NCBI RefSeq assembly: GCF_001598295.1
Contig: NZ_BCYR01000013.1
Span: 49,893 to 113,892 of the forward strand
Direction: 5' to 3'
Length of the DNA: 64,000 bases
Source of the DNA: Klebsiella ornithinolytica NBRC 105727 = ATCC 31898
GTDB lineage: Bacteria > Pseudomonadota > Gammaproteobacteria > Enterobacterales > Enterobacteriaceae
The notes below the pieces were generated by a model that was not told where the DNA came from, did not search any database, and was given only the letters and a program-made list of their open reading frames with translations. Position numbers and translations under genes: made by a program. Below, piece by piece: positions 31,021 to 39,554 of the stretch (position 1 is its first letter; every line of letters starts with the position of its first letter).

Positions 31021-31062
31021 GTCGGGTGTGCGCTGGCGTATCATCTGTAAACGTCAGCCAAT

Positions 31063-31091
31063 AAAAAAGCGGGGCATTCCCCGCTTTTTTT
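31063..31091. terminator. Bidirectional terminator between yajQ and yajR
   Basis: AAGCGGGG and CCCCGCTT arms with A-tract and T-tract on the two sides, usable by both converging genes. Confidence 0.92.
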
Positions 31092-32454
31092 ATACCCCTT
31101 TGATGGCCTGCTCAATTTCGAAGCGGTTGGTCACCTTGCTGTCGATTTTGATATACACCGAACGTTCGTCGGGCACCACCAGAACCTGTTTGACCCCATC
31201 TGTGCGCTGCAGACGCTCTTGCAGCGCGCCATCGGCCACTACCTCATCGGGAATTTCGACCCGTAGGCTGCTGACGTACGGCGGTTCGCTCATCGTCCCG
31301 GCAACCAGCAGCCACAGCATCGCCAGCAGTGCGCCAAGCAGGAATACGGTTTGTGAATCAAAGAAGCCGTCTACCCAGCCGCCCAGCGCGCCGCCAATCG
31401 CCACGCCAAGGAACTGGCTGGTCGAATAGATGCCCATCGCGGTACCTTTATAGCCCGCCGGCGACTCTTTACTGATTAAAGAGGGAAGCAGGGCTTCCAG
31501 CAGGTTGAAGGCGAGGAAGAACAGCTGAACGCCGGCGACCAGCTCCCAGAAATAGCCGCCTGCCCCCCACAGGACAATTTCGGCCACCAGCAGCAGCGCG
31601 ACGCAGAACAGGAACACGTGTTTCATCTTGCGCTTCACTTCGGCATAGATGATAAACGGCACCACCGAGACAAACGAAATCAGCATGGTGACCAGGTAAA
31701 TTTTCCAGTGTTCGGCGGCGGGGAAACCGGCGGCTTCCAGCTGCCCTGGCAGGGCCACAAAGGTGGACATCAGCATGATATGCAGGCACATAATGCCGAA
31801 GTTGAGCTTCAGTAGTTTCGGCTCGGCAAGTACTTTGCTGAAACAGCCCTTTACCATACCCGATTCGCGGTTCAGGACGTGGTTGTGACTGTCTGGCACC
31901 ACCCACAGCGTCAGCAGGATGCCGATCGTCGCCAGGACGGCGATCATCCAGAACAGCGCATGCAGGCCCAGCTGGTGAGTAATAATCGGTCCCAGCACCA
32001 TGGCGATGGCAAAGGTGACGCCAAAACTGACGCCGATAAAGGCCATCGCCTTCGTGCGGTTCTGTTCGCGGGTTAAATCGGAGAGTAGCGCCATGACCGC
32101 TGCGGCAATAGCGCCGGAACCCTGCAGCGCGCGTCCAAGAATAATGCCCCAGATGGAGTCGCTTAGCGCGGCGATTACGCTACCGATAACGAAGATTAAC
32201 AGGCCGCCGACAATCAGCGGCTTACGACCAATACGGTCGGAGAGCAGGCCGAACGGAATCTGGAATACGGCCTGAGCCAGGCCATAGATACCAATGGCCA
32301 GGCCAATCAGCGCTTCGCTGGCGCCCTGTAACGCCATGCCATAGGTGGTCAAAACCGGCAGAACCATAAACATGCCGAGCATACGCAGCGAGAATACGGT
32401 CCCCAGACCCCAGGTCGCGCGCAGTTCACCTGGCGTCATTTTATTGTCGTTCAT
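31090..32454 (-). CDS. yajR: MFS transporter YajR
   Basis: A 454-residue major-facilitator transporter with 12 membrane segments and a C-terminal cytoplasmic ferredoxin-like (YAM) domain from about residue 388 (SLRVEIPDEVV to the end). Motif A is DRIGRKPLIVGG (near 70). The substrate is unknown. ATG 32454 is preferred to GTG 32460 because GAGG lies five bases before it. In E. coli this gene borders cyoE; here about 10.4 kb of other genes lies between. Confidence 0.95.
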   Translation of the reverse strand: MNDNKMTPGELRATWGLGTVFSLRMLGMFMVLPVLTTYGMALQGASEALIGLAIGIYGLAQAVFQIPFGLLSDRIGRKPLIVGGLLIFVIGSVIAALSDSIWGIILGRALQGSGAIAAAVMALLSDLTREQNRTKAMAFIGVSFGVTFAIAMVLGPIITHQLGLHALFWMIAVLATIGILLTLWVVPDSHNHVLNRESGMVKGCFSKVLAEPKLLKLNFGIMCLHIMLMSTFVALPGQLEAAGFPAAEHWKIYLVTMLISFVSVVPFIIYAEVKRKMKHVFLFCVALLLVAEIVLWGAGGYFWELVAGVQLFFLAFNLLEALLPSLISKESPAGYKGTAMGIYSTSQFLGVAIGGALGGWVDGFFDSQTVFLLGALLAMLWLLVAGTMSEPPYVSSLRVEIPDEVVADGALQERLQRTDGVKQVLVVPDERSVYIKIDSKVTNRFEIEQAIKGV

Positions 32455-32576
32455 TACCACCTCAATCTAAAAACTGCGACTAGTGTAGTGGTGGCAGCCA
32501 GAAGCGTAAATAAATGTTTGTTTAACAGATATTACCGCTGTGTTGCATGATGAGGTAAACGCGGGGAAAACAAAGA

Positions 32577-32602
32577 AACCAGTGGAGAAGACTCCACTGG
32601 TT
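32577..32602 (-). terminator. Terminator after the distal Gfo/Idh/MocA gene
   Basis: AACCAGTGGA and TCCACTGGTT, a perfect ten-pair stem with a six-base loop, then a T-rich tract on the minus strand (TTTCTTTGTTTT). Confidence 0.8.
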
Positions 32603-32610
32603 AATGGCAT

Positions 32611-33789
32611 TTATTGTAAATTAAAGTCAACCCATTGGCTGCCGGCATCGGCGGATTTCACGCATTGCTCCACCCAGTAGACGCCGTGCAGACCTGCTTC
32701 AACGTCCGGGTACCAGAAGCTCTCCAGAAACGCGCGATCGCCCCGGTCCATCGCATCGATGGCTATCGCATAGCGCCGGTAGAGGTTTGCCCACGCTTCA
32801 AACAGCCCCTCCGGGTGGCCGCCACCGATACGATCGTCTGCCAGGGCCGCGGCGCTGAGATACGGCATGCCGCGTTCAAGTACCCGCGCCGGCTCACCTT
32901 GTACCTCGTAGCTGAGCTGGTTAGGATGCTCATCCCACCACTCGATGCTGGCTTTCTCACCGACGATCCGCACCTTCTGCGAGTGCATCGCGCCGCTATT
33001 GACCGCGCTGGTCCACATTGAGCCGACGGCGCCGTTATCGTATTCCATCAGCACAAAGGCGTTATCTTCCAGCGGCGCGCGCGATGCAACGAAGCTCTGG
33101 CGGGAACACATCAGACGGCGAATGTTGAGGTGCGGTGCCATCGTTTCGGCCACAAAGAGCGGATGCGTTGCCAGGTCGCCCAGCACGTAGCTTGGTCCGG
33201 CATACTTCGGCGTAACGCGCCAGCGGGTTGACTCCGCCTGCAGCTCAACGGCTTCATTATGAAAACCGTGGGCAAACTGCATATTGATAATTCGAATCTG
33301 CCCGAGCAGCCCGTCGGCAATCATCTGGCGCGCCTGCTGAATCATCTGATACCCGGCATAGCCGTAAGTGACGCCGACGATTTTGTTATGCTTGATGCTC
33401 AGCTCCCGCAGCTCCTGGGCTTCCGCGGCGGTAAAGCAGAGCGGTTTTTCGCAGATGACGTGCAGTCCGGCTTCCAGCGCCGCTTTGGTAATGGCGAAGT
33501 GGGTATTGTTCGGCGTGGTTACCGATACCACTTCAATACCGTCAGGGCGCAGGGCCTCTTCGCGGAACAGCGTTTGATAATCGGCATAGCAGCGTCCCGG
33601 CGCGATCCCGAGCTGTTCACCAAACTGACGTCCGCGTTCGGCATCAATATCAAAAGCGCCGGCCAGCAAGGTAAAGACATTGTCACGTAGCGCGGCCGAG
33701 CGGTGGCTGTAGCCGATCTGGCTGGTGGCTCCGCCGCCGACCATTCCCCATCGCAGGGAGCGGGACAGGGGTTTCATGCCGTTTAACAT
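32611..33789 (-). CDS. Gfo/Idh/MocA-family oxidoreductase (separate transcription unit)
   Basis: A 392-residue NAD(P)-dependent dehydrogenase. The Rossmann motif is GMVGGGATSQIG (near 16), and HVICEKPLCFTA (near 108) holds the family's catalytic Lys. The middle and C-terminal parts form the GFO/IDH alpha/beta domain. Such enzymes oxidise sugars, inositols or related polyols. ATG 33789 is chosen because AAGGAGA lies seven bases upstream; the open frame to 33906 has no site. It is separated from the catabolic operon by a terminator and 445 bases, and its upstream region carries two palindromes (33925-33950 and 34139-34163). Substrate unknown. Confidence 0.85.
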   Translation of the reverse strand: MLNGMKPLSRSLRWGMVGGGATSQIGYSHRSAALRDNVFTLLAGAFDIDAERGRQFGEQLGIAPGRCYADYQTLFREEALRPDGIEVVSVTTPNNTHFAITKAALEAGLHVICEKPLCFTAAEAQELRELSIKHNKIVGVTYGYAGYQMIQQARQMIADGLLGQIRIINMQFAHGFHNEAVELQAESTRWRVTPKYAGPSYVLGDLATHPLFVAETMAPHLNIRRLMCSRQSFVASRAPLEDNAFVLMEYDNGAVGSMWTSAVNSGAMHSQKVRIVGEKASIEWWDEHPNQLSYEVQGEPARVLERGMPYLSAAALADDRIGGGHPEGLFEAWANLYRRYAIAIDAMDRGDRAFLESFWYPDVEAGLHGVYWVEQCVKSADAGSQWVDFNLQ

Positions 33790-33924
33790 GGTGTTCTCCT
33801 TGATACAAAGTACGGATGTCTGATGAGATTCGCTCCCTGCTCCAGGAAGCGGGACAGGACCCTGGCGCCACTCCTGGCGACGAAACTGTCGCCTGAGGAA
33901 TGGCAAGGTAGATTAAAAATATTT

Positions 33925-33950
33925 ATTTCATTTTTAGTATTATATGAAAT
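33925..33950. promoter_or_regulatory. Operator-like palindrome A (ATTTCAT...ATGAAAT)
   Basis: Seven-base arms ATTTCAT and ATGAAAT, with AGTATT in the centre. It lies about 136 bases upstream of the distal dehydrogenase gene and closely resembles palindrome B. Confidence 0.5.
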
Positions 33951-34138
33951 TAAATTTTTATTTATGAGAGAGGGATCGAAAAATTATCAAGATTATCCTC
34001 ACCGTCCAGTGGGGCGCTGAAAAGCGACGATTTGGCTAAAAGCGTATCAAATTAGATGATTAACCCTGCTTTTATTGATGTTTATGGACAGGGATGTGTG
34101 AGCGCGCGAGGGGATGTGCTGAGATAATGAGCGATATG

Positions 34139-34163
34139 ATTTCATTTAGTATTTAAATGAAAT
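34139..34163. promoter_or_regulatory. Operator-like palindrome B (ATTTCATTTA...TAAATGAAAT)
   Basis: Perfect ten-base arms around GTATT. With palindrome A it shares ATTTCATTT, a central AGTATT and ATGAAAT. Two copies about 214 bases apart would allow a repressor to bridge or loop the DNA. Confidence 0.55.
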
Positions 34164-34197
34164 TTATTTTTCTTTTTCTCCGCAATAAAGACAGCGG

Positions 34198-34228
34198 AAA
34201 AGTCGGCGCAACGGGGGATTACGCCGAC
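34198..34228 (-). terminator. Terminator of the catabolic operon
   Basis: GTCGGCG and CGCCGAC arms, followed on the minus strand by TTTTCC, beginning a few bases after the stop of the operon's last gene. Confidence 0.7.
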
Positions 34229-34234
34229 ATCTGT

Positions 34235-35263
34235 TTATGTGGATTGGCCCGCCTGGCCTGCCGCCCGCTGAATGGCGGCAACGATCTCCAGGGAACGCAG
34301 CGCATCGGCAGCATCGATCAGCGGTTTTTCCTCGCCGGTGATGACCTGCAAAAAGTGGTCAAGCTGCAGCATGAAGGGATCGATAGCTTCGACCTGAAGC
34401 CTGTCACTCAGCAGCGGGTGGAGCCAGCCGCGCGCTTCGCCATAGCGCCACCACTGCATCTGCGGGATCGCCAGCGCGCCGCGGGTACCGGAAATCAGAT
34501 AGCAGTTTTCCGGCGCGTGGGCGTAGATCGCATTTTCTCCCGAGTTCATCTCCCAGCTCCAGGGGCCGACGCCGCAATCGGTGAGTACCGCGCTACCTAA
34601 TGCTCCGCTGGCGAAACGAAGGTTTACCACCGCGCTGTCTTCGTTGGCGAAACGGCGTACGGCATGGGAGGCAAAGGCCTGCACCTGGTCGATTTCACCA
34701 AACAGGTAGCGCATCAGGTCAATATCATGGACCAGATTGACCAGCAGCGGTCCCGCGCCGGGTTCACGGCGCCAGGCAACGTCAAAATAATCATCCGGCT
34801 TTTGCAGTACCCAGTGCGCGGAGACGGTGACGATTTGCCCGAGTTCGCCGCTGTCGATCAATGTCCTTGCCGCGGCGATCAGCGCGTTGTGCCGCCGGTG
34901 GTGCCCCACCAGCACCGGAACCTGATGGCGAGCAGCGGCGTCGACCAGTTCCCGGGCGCGTTGCGGCGAGTCGGCGACAGGTTTTTCGACCAGCACCGGG
35001 ATCCCGCGTTCGATGCAGGCCAGAGCGCAGGGCAGGTGCAGAATATTGGGCGTGGCGTTAATCACCCCCTGCGGCTGGACCGCGTCCAGCATGGTTTCAA
35101 CGTTGTCATACCCTGCGATACCCAGCGATTGCGCCAGCGCCTGCGCCTGAGGTGAAGGATCGGCCAGAGCGACCAGCTCAGCCCGTGGGTTAGTGCGGAT
35201 CACCGCAATATGTTTGCGTCCGATGGCGCCCGCGCCAATGACGGCAAGACGAATTTTGCTCAC
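34235..35263 (-). CDS. Gfo/Idh/MocA-family oxidoreductase (last gene of catabolic operon)
   Basis: A 342-residue NAD(P)-dependent dehydrogenase. Rossmann motif VIGAGAIGRKH (near 8-18), IPVLVEKPVADS (near 95) with the catalytic Lys, and GPLLVNLVHDIDLMRYLFG (near 170), typical of inositol 2-dehydrogenase-like and sugar-acid dehydrogenases. It starts with GTG overlapping the upstream transporter stop (GTGA), so it is coupled to it. A role in oxidising the imported ring compound is likely; the substrate is unknown. Confidence 0.87.
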   Translation of the reverse strand: MSKIRLAVIGAGAIGRKHIAVIRTNPRAELVALADPSPQAQALAQSLGIAGYDNVETMLDAVQPQGVINATPNILHLPCALACIERGIPVLVEKPVADSPQRARELVDAAARHQVPVLVGHHRRHNALIAAARTLIDSGELGQIVTVSAHWVLQKPDDYFDVAWRREPGAGPLLVNLVHDIDLMRYLFGEIDQVQAFASHAVRRFANEDSAVVNLRFASGALGSAVLTDCGVGPWSWEMNSGENAIYAHAPENCYLISGTRGALAIPQMQWWRYGEARGWLHPLLSDRLQVEAIDPFMLQLDHFLQVITGEEKPLIDAADALRSLEIVAAIQRAAGQAGQST

Positions 35264-36624
35264 GACAGACTCCTCAGCGTGGGGGACGGGGCAGGGGAGG
35301 TAGATTCAGCATCGCTGGCAAATAGCCCCTTTACCACCAGACCGACGACGGTTAATGCCGCCGGGATCCCAAGAATTAAAAAGACGTTTTCGAAGCTGAG
35401 ATTGAGCGCCATCATTTCCGCGCCGGCAAAGGCGCTGAGGATGGCGCCCATTCGGCCGACGCCGTGCATCCAGCTGGAGCCGGTAGCGCGCGCCTGGGTC
35501 GGATAATAGCGGGCGGAGAGCGCATTCATGCCGGTATTCGCGCCGTTCAGGCAAGCGCCGCTGACGAAGGCCAGCAGGCACAGCAGCGCAAAACTGGCGG
35601 CAGCGTAGCCCATGGCCATCGTAAACAGGCCGCCGATGGCATAAATCAGCCCCAGCGCGCGATGGGGATTGATGCGATCCATTAGCCAGCCGGCAAACAG
35701 AGAGCCTACGGTGCCGCCGGCCTGATAAATCGCCGTCATCACCGCCGCCTGGCTGACGGTCAGTCCCACCTCTTTGACCAGCGTCGGCAGCCAGCTGCCG
35801 AGGATATAAACCAGAAACAGGCCCATAAAATAGACCAGCCATAGCATCAGTGAGCCGAGGCGGTAGTGGCGCGAGAGGACCAGGCGCATGGCGTTGGTAT
35901 TGGCGGGCTGCGCCGGGAGCGTGAATTCAGCGTTATCCGCAATTTGCCCCGGATAGAGCCGTTGTAATATCGCCCGGATCCGTGCCGCCGGCGCGCGTTT
36001 AACCACCAGAAAGCGCACCGACTCCGGCAGCAGCCAGATAAGCAACGGCGCGAACAGCAGCGGAAGAATCCCGCCGAGCGCCATCAGCGAATGCCAGCCA
36101 AAGCGCGGGATCAGCCACGAGGCGGAAAAGCCGCCCGCCGCCGCGCCAAAGGTAAAGCCGCAAAAAATCACCGTAATCAGAAATGAGCGCTGGCGCTCGG
36201 GGGCATACTCCGATACCAGCGTGCCGATATTGGGCATCGCCGCACCGAGTCCCAGTCCGGTCATAAAACGGAAGAAAATCATCTGTTCGATGTTCTGCGA
36301 GAAGGCGGTGACGATCGTCCAGAAGCCAAAGAAAAAGACGCTGTTGACGATGATTTTCTTTCGCCCCAGCCAGTCGGCGAGCGGCCCGGAGAGGAGCGCC
36401 CCCAGAGCCAGGCCAATCAGCGCCGCGCTGATGACGAAGCCGAGCTCGTAGTTGGTTACCCCCCATTCATGCTTCAGCGTCGGGGCGATAAACCCCATAA
36501 TCGCAATATCAAAACCGTCGAGCGCAATCACGCAAAAGCCTAAGAAAACCACCAGTTTCTGGAAACGGCTGAGCGGATTACCGTTGATTAACTCTCTGAC
36601 ATCCAGGCGTTGGGTCTGAGTCAT
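35260..36624 (-). CDS. MFS transporter, aromatic-acid:H+ symporter (AAHS) type
   Basis: A 454-residue permease with 12 membrane segments. FLGFCVIALDGFDIAIMGFIAP (near 27-48) carries the D-G-F-D signature of AAHS transporters such as PcaK and BenK. Motif A is GPLADWLGRKKIIVNS (near 80). The family imports aromatic and hydroaromatic acids (4-hydroxybenzoate, protocatechuate; related carriers take shikimate or quinate). ATG 36624 has AAGGA seven bases upstream and keeps the cytoplasmic N-terminus; the frame to 36669 is rejected. It links the operon to uptake of an acidic ring compound. Confidence 0.88.
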   Translation of the reverse strand: MTQTQRLDVRELINGNPLSRFQKLVVFLGFCVIALDGFDIAIMGFIAPTLKHEWGVTNYELGFVISAALIGLALGALLSGPLADWLGRKKIIVNSVFFFGFWTIVTAFSQNIEQMIFFRFMTGLGLGAAMPNIGTLVSEYAPERQRSFLITVIFCGFTFGAAAGGFSASWLIPRFGWHSLMALGGILPLLFAPLLIWLLPESVRFLVVKRAPAARIRAILQRLYPGQIADNAEFTLPAQPANTNAMRLVLSRHYRLGSLMLWLVYFMGLFLVYILGSWLPTLVKEVGLTVSQAAVMTAIYQAGGTVGSLFAGWLMDRINPHRALGLIYAIGGLFTMAMGYAAASFALLCLLAFVSGACLNGANTGMNALSARYYPTQARATGSSWMHGVGRMGAILSAFAGAEMMALNLSFENVFLILGIPAALTVVGLVVKGLFASDAESTSPAPSPTLRSLS

Positions 36625-36634
36625 AGGGTTTTCC

Positions 36635-37453
36635 TTATGCGCAGGTGTGCAGGTAAGACTGCGCGGCATTGAACAGCAACCGCGCGCGGTTGAGGGCGGG
36701 CAGAGCGCCCTGGGCGCCGCTTAACGGGACTTCCAGCGATACCGGTAGCGTCGTCGGCAGCGCGGACATCAGCCCATGCAGATCCAGCCCGCCTTCGCCC
36801 GGCACCTTCCGCGCGGCGCGGGCCTGGTGGATCAGTTCCTGTTCGTTATCGGGAATCTGCGCCGGAGCGTCACACAGCTGCATATAGTTGAGGCACTCTG
36901 GCGGCAGGTCGGCGAGGCTGGAGAGCGACTCTCCCGCGCGCCAGAAGTGGATGGCGTCAATCAGAATCCCAATATCCGCTCGCCCGCTGGCCGAAATCAG
37001 CCGCCTGGCGTCAGCGATAGTACGCAGCTGGGTCCACGGCATGGGCTCCAGATTCATGGTTAAGCCATACCCCCGGCCGGCTTCGGCGAGCGCGGCAAGA
37101 TTTTCAGCGCTGCGGGTCAGGTGGTTATCGTTGCCGGCCACCAGCACCTGACGAGCGCCCAGGCGCGCGGCGGTTTCAAGGAAGCTTTCCAGGCGGGCAT
37201 TAAGCGAAAAGTCGCTCGTCAGACGCACGATTTCGACATCTGATACGCGAATACCGGTCTCCATCAGCGCAGAGAGCGTTGCGCGAACGGTCGCGGTATC
37301 GCCGAGCATATCGTAGTCAGGATCGGTCGGCGTGGCAGGGAGCAGACGCAGGCCGACATGAGTAAAGCCGCTTTGTGCCGCGATCCGCACCTGTTCCGGT
37401 GGCGGAACGTCGAGCACGGTGAGCGCGGCGAGGGACAGGGTTCGCATGTTCAT
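36635..37453 (-). CDS. TIM-barrel sugar isomerase/epimerase-like protein (possible 3-dehydroshikimate-dehydratase-type)
   Basis: A 272-residue xylose-isomerase-like (AP endonuclease 2 fold) protein. Likely metal ligands: Glu in TMNLEPMPW (near 136), Asp/His in ILIDAIHFWR (near 165), and the Glu in VSLEVPLSG (near 240). The fold covers epimerases, hydroxypyruvate and inosose isomerases/dehydratases, and AsbF/QuiC-type 3-dehydroshikimate dehydratases. With a shikimate-dehydrogenase paralogue and an AAHS carrier in the same operon, a dehydratase or isomerase on a ring acid is attractive, but not shown. GGAG lies six bases before the ATG. Confidence 0.75.
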   Translation of the reverse strand: MNMRTLSLAALTVLDVPPPEQVRIAAQSGFTHVGLRLLPATPTDPDYDMLGDTATVRATLSALMETGIRVSDVEIVRLTSDFSLNARLESFLETAARLGARQVLVAGNDNHLTRSAENLAALAEAGRGYGLTMNLEPMPWTQLRTIADARRLISASGRADIGILIDAIHFWRAGESLSSLADLPPECLNYMQLCDAPAQIPDNEQELIHQARAARKVPGEGGLDLHGLMSALPTTLPVSLEVPLSGAQGALPALNRARLLFNAAQSYLHTCA

Positions 37454-37519
37454 AAAAGACTCCGGTACAGTTGCAGGTGATTGTTGTTATGTGTACTGCC
37501 GTCCCTGGTAAGATGTCGG

Positions 37520-39223
37520 TTACGATGCTGTTTTTGTTATATTGGCGGCCAGTGTTTTCCCCACCAGATAGCCAAAGGTCATGGCCGGACCGAGCGTAAT
37601 ACCGCCGCTGGGGTAGTACCCCTGCATCACGCTCGACATATCATTGCCAATGGCGTAGAGGCCAGCGATCGGCTGCTGATGCGCATCCAGCACTCGCGCC
37701 TGTTCATCGGTTTTCAGCCCGCTAAAAGAGCCCAGCGAACCCGGTAAAATACGCACCGCATAAAAGGGCGCATGGCGCAGCGGACCCAGCGTTGGATGAT
37801 GAGGATGCCTGGCATCCCCCTGGGCCCGGTTATAGGCCGAGACGCCGCGCTGAAATTCCGGGTCCTCTCCTCGCGCGGCGTAGTCGTTAAAACGCGCCAC
37901 CGTCTCTGCCAACTGCCCGCCATCGATGGCGCACTGTTCCGCCAGCGCCGCCAGCGTGGGGGCCGAGTGGAGATAGCCCGTGCGCAGCCATGCTGCCGGC
38001 GAAAATGGAAAGGGGCGGGCGTGGCCCAGACCATAGCGGCGCAGCGTCCGGCTATCGGCCAGCAGCCACGCTGTCGGCTGCTCTCCCGCAGGCGTTGCGG
38101 CCAGCAGCGCGGCAATAAAGTCGTGGTAGGAGTCGGCTTCATTAGTAAAACGCTTTCCATTGGGCAATACGGCGATAAACCCCGGCTTCGCACGTTCAAC
38201 CAGGTGCGGGAAGACCAGCTGCAGGCCGCTTGCGAGGGTGACGCGGGAGACCGGTGCCCAGGCCATGGCGTGTTTGAGCGAGGCGTCGAACTGACCGCCG
38301 ACCGACTCCCCGAGCCGGATACCGTCCCCCTGATTACCCGGCGGCGCGGCGGAGAAGTGGCCATAGCCGTCCGCTGCGTGGGGAACCTGCTGCGCCAGGC
38401 GTTGGCGATCGTGTGGAAAGCCGCCGCAGGCGAGGATCACGGCGCCGGCGTGAACCTCAATATCGCCATCATCGCTACGCAGTACCGCGCCGCTGACCCC
38501 GGTCGATGATGTCAGCAGGCGAGCGACGGGGGCATTCAATTGAATACTGACGCCAGCGTCGAGCGCCGAACGCAGCAGGCGGCCCATCAACGCGTTACCA
38601 TTAACCAGATACTGCCCGCGGCCAGTTCGCAGTCGCTGCCAGCCGTGGCGCAGCAGACGCCGGGCGGCATACAGCGCCGATCGCGGGGAGCGGGTTGCAT
38701 TAAAAAAGTGCGCCATGTCGCTACCGCCGGCGATGCCCATGCCGGCGAGGCTGATGGTTTCCAGCGGCGGGCGCAGACGATGCAGCCAGTCGCCAAGCAA
38801 GCGTCCGTCAAACGGTTGTGCCGTCACCGAACGCCCCCCCTGGGCGTAGCCCGGTGACATGTGAAAATCCGGCATCTTACTGCCGGAGAGAAACTGCACC
38901 GCCGTATGGCGGCGGAAGAAATCGATCATCTCCGGGCCCTGCTGCAGGAAGGTGAGCAGGCGGGCATCGGCGGGCTGACCACCCATTTCATGCTGCAGAT
39001 AGGTTAGCGGCGCGTCCTCTTGCTCCTGAATGCCCTCTTCGCGGGCGAGCGGGTTGCGCGGTATCCACAGCCAGCCGCCTGACCAGGCGCTGGTGCCGCC
39101 GATGACCGACTCTTTTTCGGCCAGCAGGACGCTGGCGCCCTTGAGGGCGGCGGTCACCGCGGCGGAAAGCCCCGCCGCGCCGGAACCGACGACCAGCACA
39201 TCCACCTTTTTATGCCCGCTCAT
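37520..39223 (-). CDS. FAD-dependent oxidoreductase, KstD/fumarate-reductase-flavoprotein type (copy 1)
   Basis: A 567-residue flavoprotein. FAD Rossmann motif GSGAAG (13-18), GGTSAWSGGWLWIP (near 43), NEADSYHDF (near 375) and the C-terminal GNDMSSVMQGYYPSGGITLG (near 525) match 3-ketosteroid-delta1-dehydrogenase/fumarate-reductase family enzymes. They remove or add hydrogens at C-C bonds next to carbonyls, which would suit desaturation of a ring ketone. It is cytoplasmic with no signal. ATG 39223 follows AAGGGG; the frame to 39289 runs into the NIPSNAP gene and is rejected. It is a clear paralogue of the gene at 39551. Confidence 0.88.
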   Translation of the reverse strand: MSGHKKVDVLVVGSGAAGLSAAVTAALKGASVLLAEKESVIGGTSAWSGGWLWIPRNPLAREEGIQEQEDAPLTYLQHEMGGQPADARLLTFLQQGPEMIDFFRRHTAVQFLSGSKMPDFHMSPGYAQGGRSVTAQPFDGRLLGDWLHRLRPPLETISLAGMGIAGGSDMAHFFNATRSPRSALYAARRLLRHGWQRLRTGRGQYLVNGNALMGRLLRSALDAGVSIQLNAPVARLLTSSTGVSGAVLRSDDGDIEVHAGAVILACGGFPHDRQRLAQQVPHAADGYGHFSAAPPGNQGDGIRLGESVGGQFDASLKHAMAWAPVSRVTLASGLQLVFPHLVERAKPGFIAVLPNGKRFTNEADSYHDFIAALLAATPAGEQPTAWLLADSRTLRRYGLGHARPFPFSPAAWLRTGYLHSAPTLAALAEQCAIDGGQLAETVARFNDYAARGEDPEFQRGVSAYNRAQGDARHPHHPTLGPLRHAPFYAVRILPGSLGSFSGLKTDEQARVLDAHQQPIAGLYAIGNDMSSVMQGYYPSGGITLGPAMTFGYLVGKTLAANITKTAS

Positions 39224-39233
39224 CTCCGGCCCC

Positions 39234-39554
39234 TTATTGCAGTGGTGAAAAATCAACAGGACGCAGCAGGACCGACTCCAGCCGCTCAACGGCCGCCAGT
39301 TCGCGGTTTTTACGCGAGAAGGTCAGCCAGCGTTCGTCCTGCGCCATGCGCGCCCGGCGTACCAGGCGATCGTCGAGGCTCTCGTAAGCCCAGATATGCA
39401 CCACCTGATTCACGACGCCGATTTCGGTGAAGAAAAAACCGATCAGCTTACCGAGGTGCTCGGTCTGGACCGCGTAAGCATCGCTTTTGTACAGCGCCAG
39501 CCAGTCGGCCATTTTCAGCGGATTGAGGGTGTAGGTGCGTTTTTCATAGATCAT
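39234..39554 (-). CDS. NIPSNAP-family protein
   Basis: A 106-residue protein with a dimeric alpha/beta-barrel pattern: MIYEKRTYTLNP at the start, VVHIWAYESLDDRLVRRARM in the middle and a beta-strand end. NIPSNAP proteins are widespread; a bacterial role is unknown. Its ATG overlaps the upstream flavoprotein stop (ATGA), and it stands between two paralogous flavoproteins. It may be a small subunit, or a DABB-like isomerase or substrate-handling partner of these enzymes. Confidence 0.85.
   Translation of the reverse strand: MIYEKRTYTLNPLKMADWLALYKSDAYAVQTEHLGKLIGFFFTEIGVVNQVVHIWAYESLDDRLVRRARMAQDERWLTFSRKNRELAAVERLESVLLRPVDFSPLQ

Larger units (their letters stand above)
33790..34234. other. 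AT-rich intergenic region with paired palindromes
   Basis: A 445-base gap between the two Gfo/Idh/MocA genes. It contains the operon terminator (34198-34228), two related palindromes and a strongly AT-rich tract at 33905-33965 and 34130-34185. Short open frames have no ribosome sites. It must hold the promoter for the leftward gene at 33789. Confidence 0.6.

Noticed and set aside
33823..34020. 65-codon open frame in the AT-rich gap upstream of the distal dehydrogenase
   Set aside because: No ribosome site, no recognisable motif, and it overlaps palindrome A.
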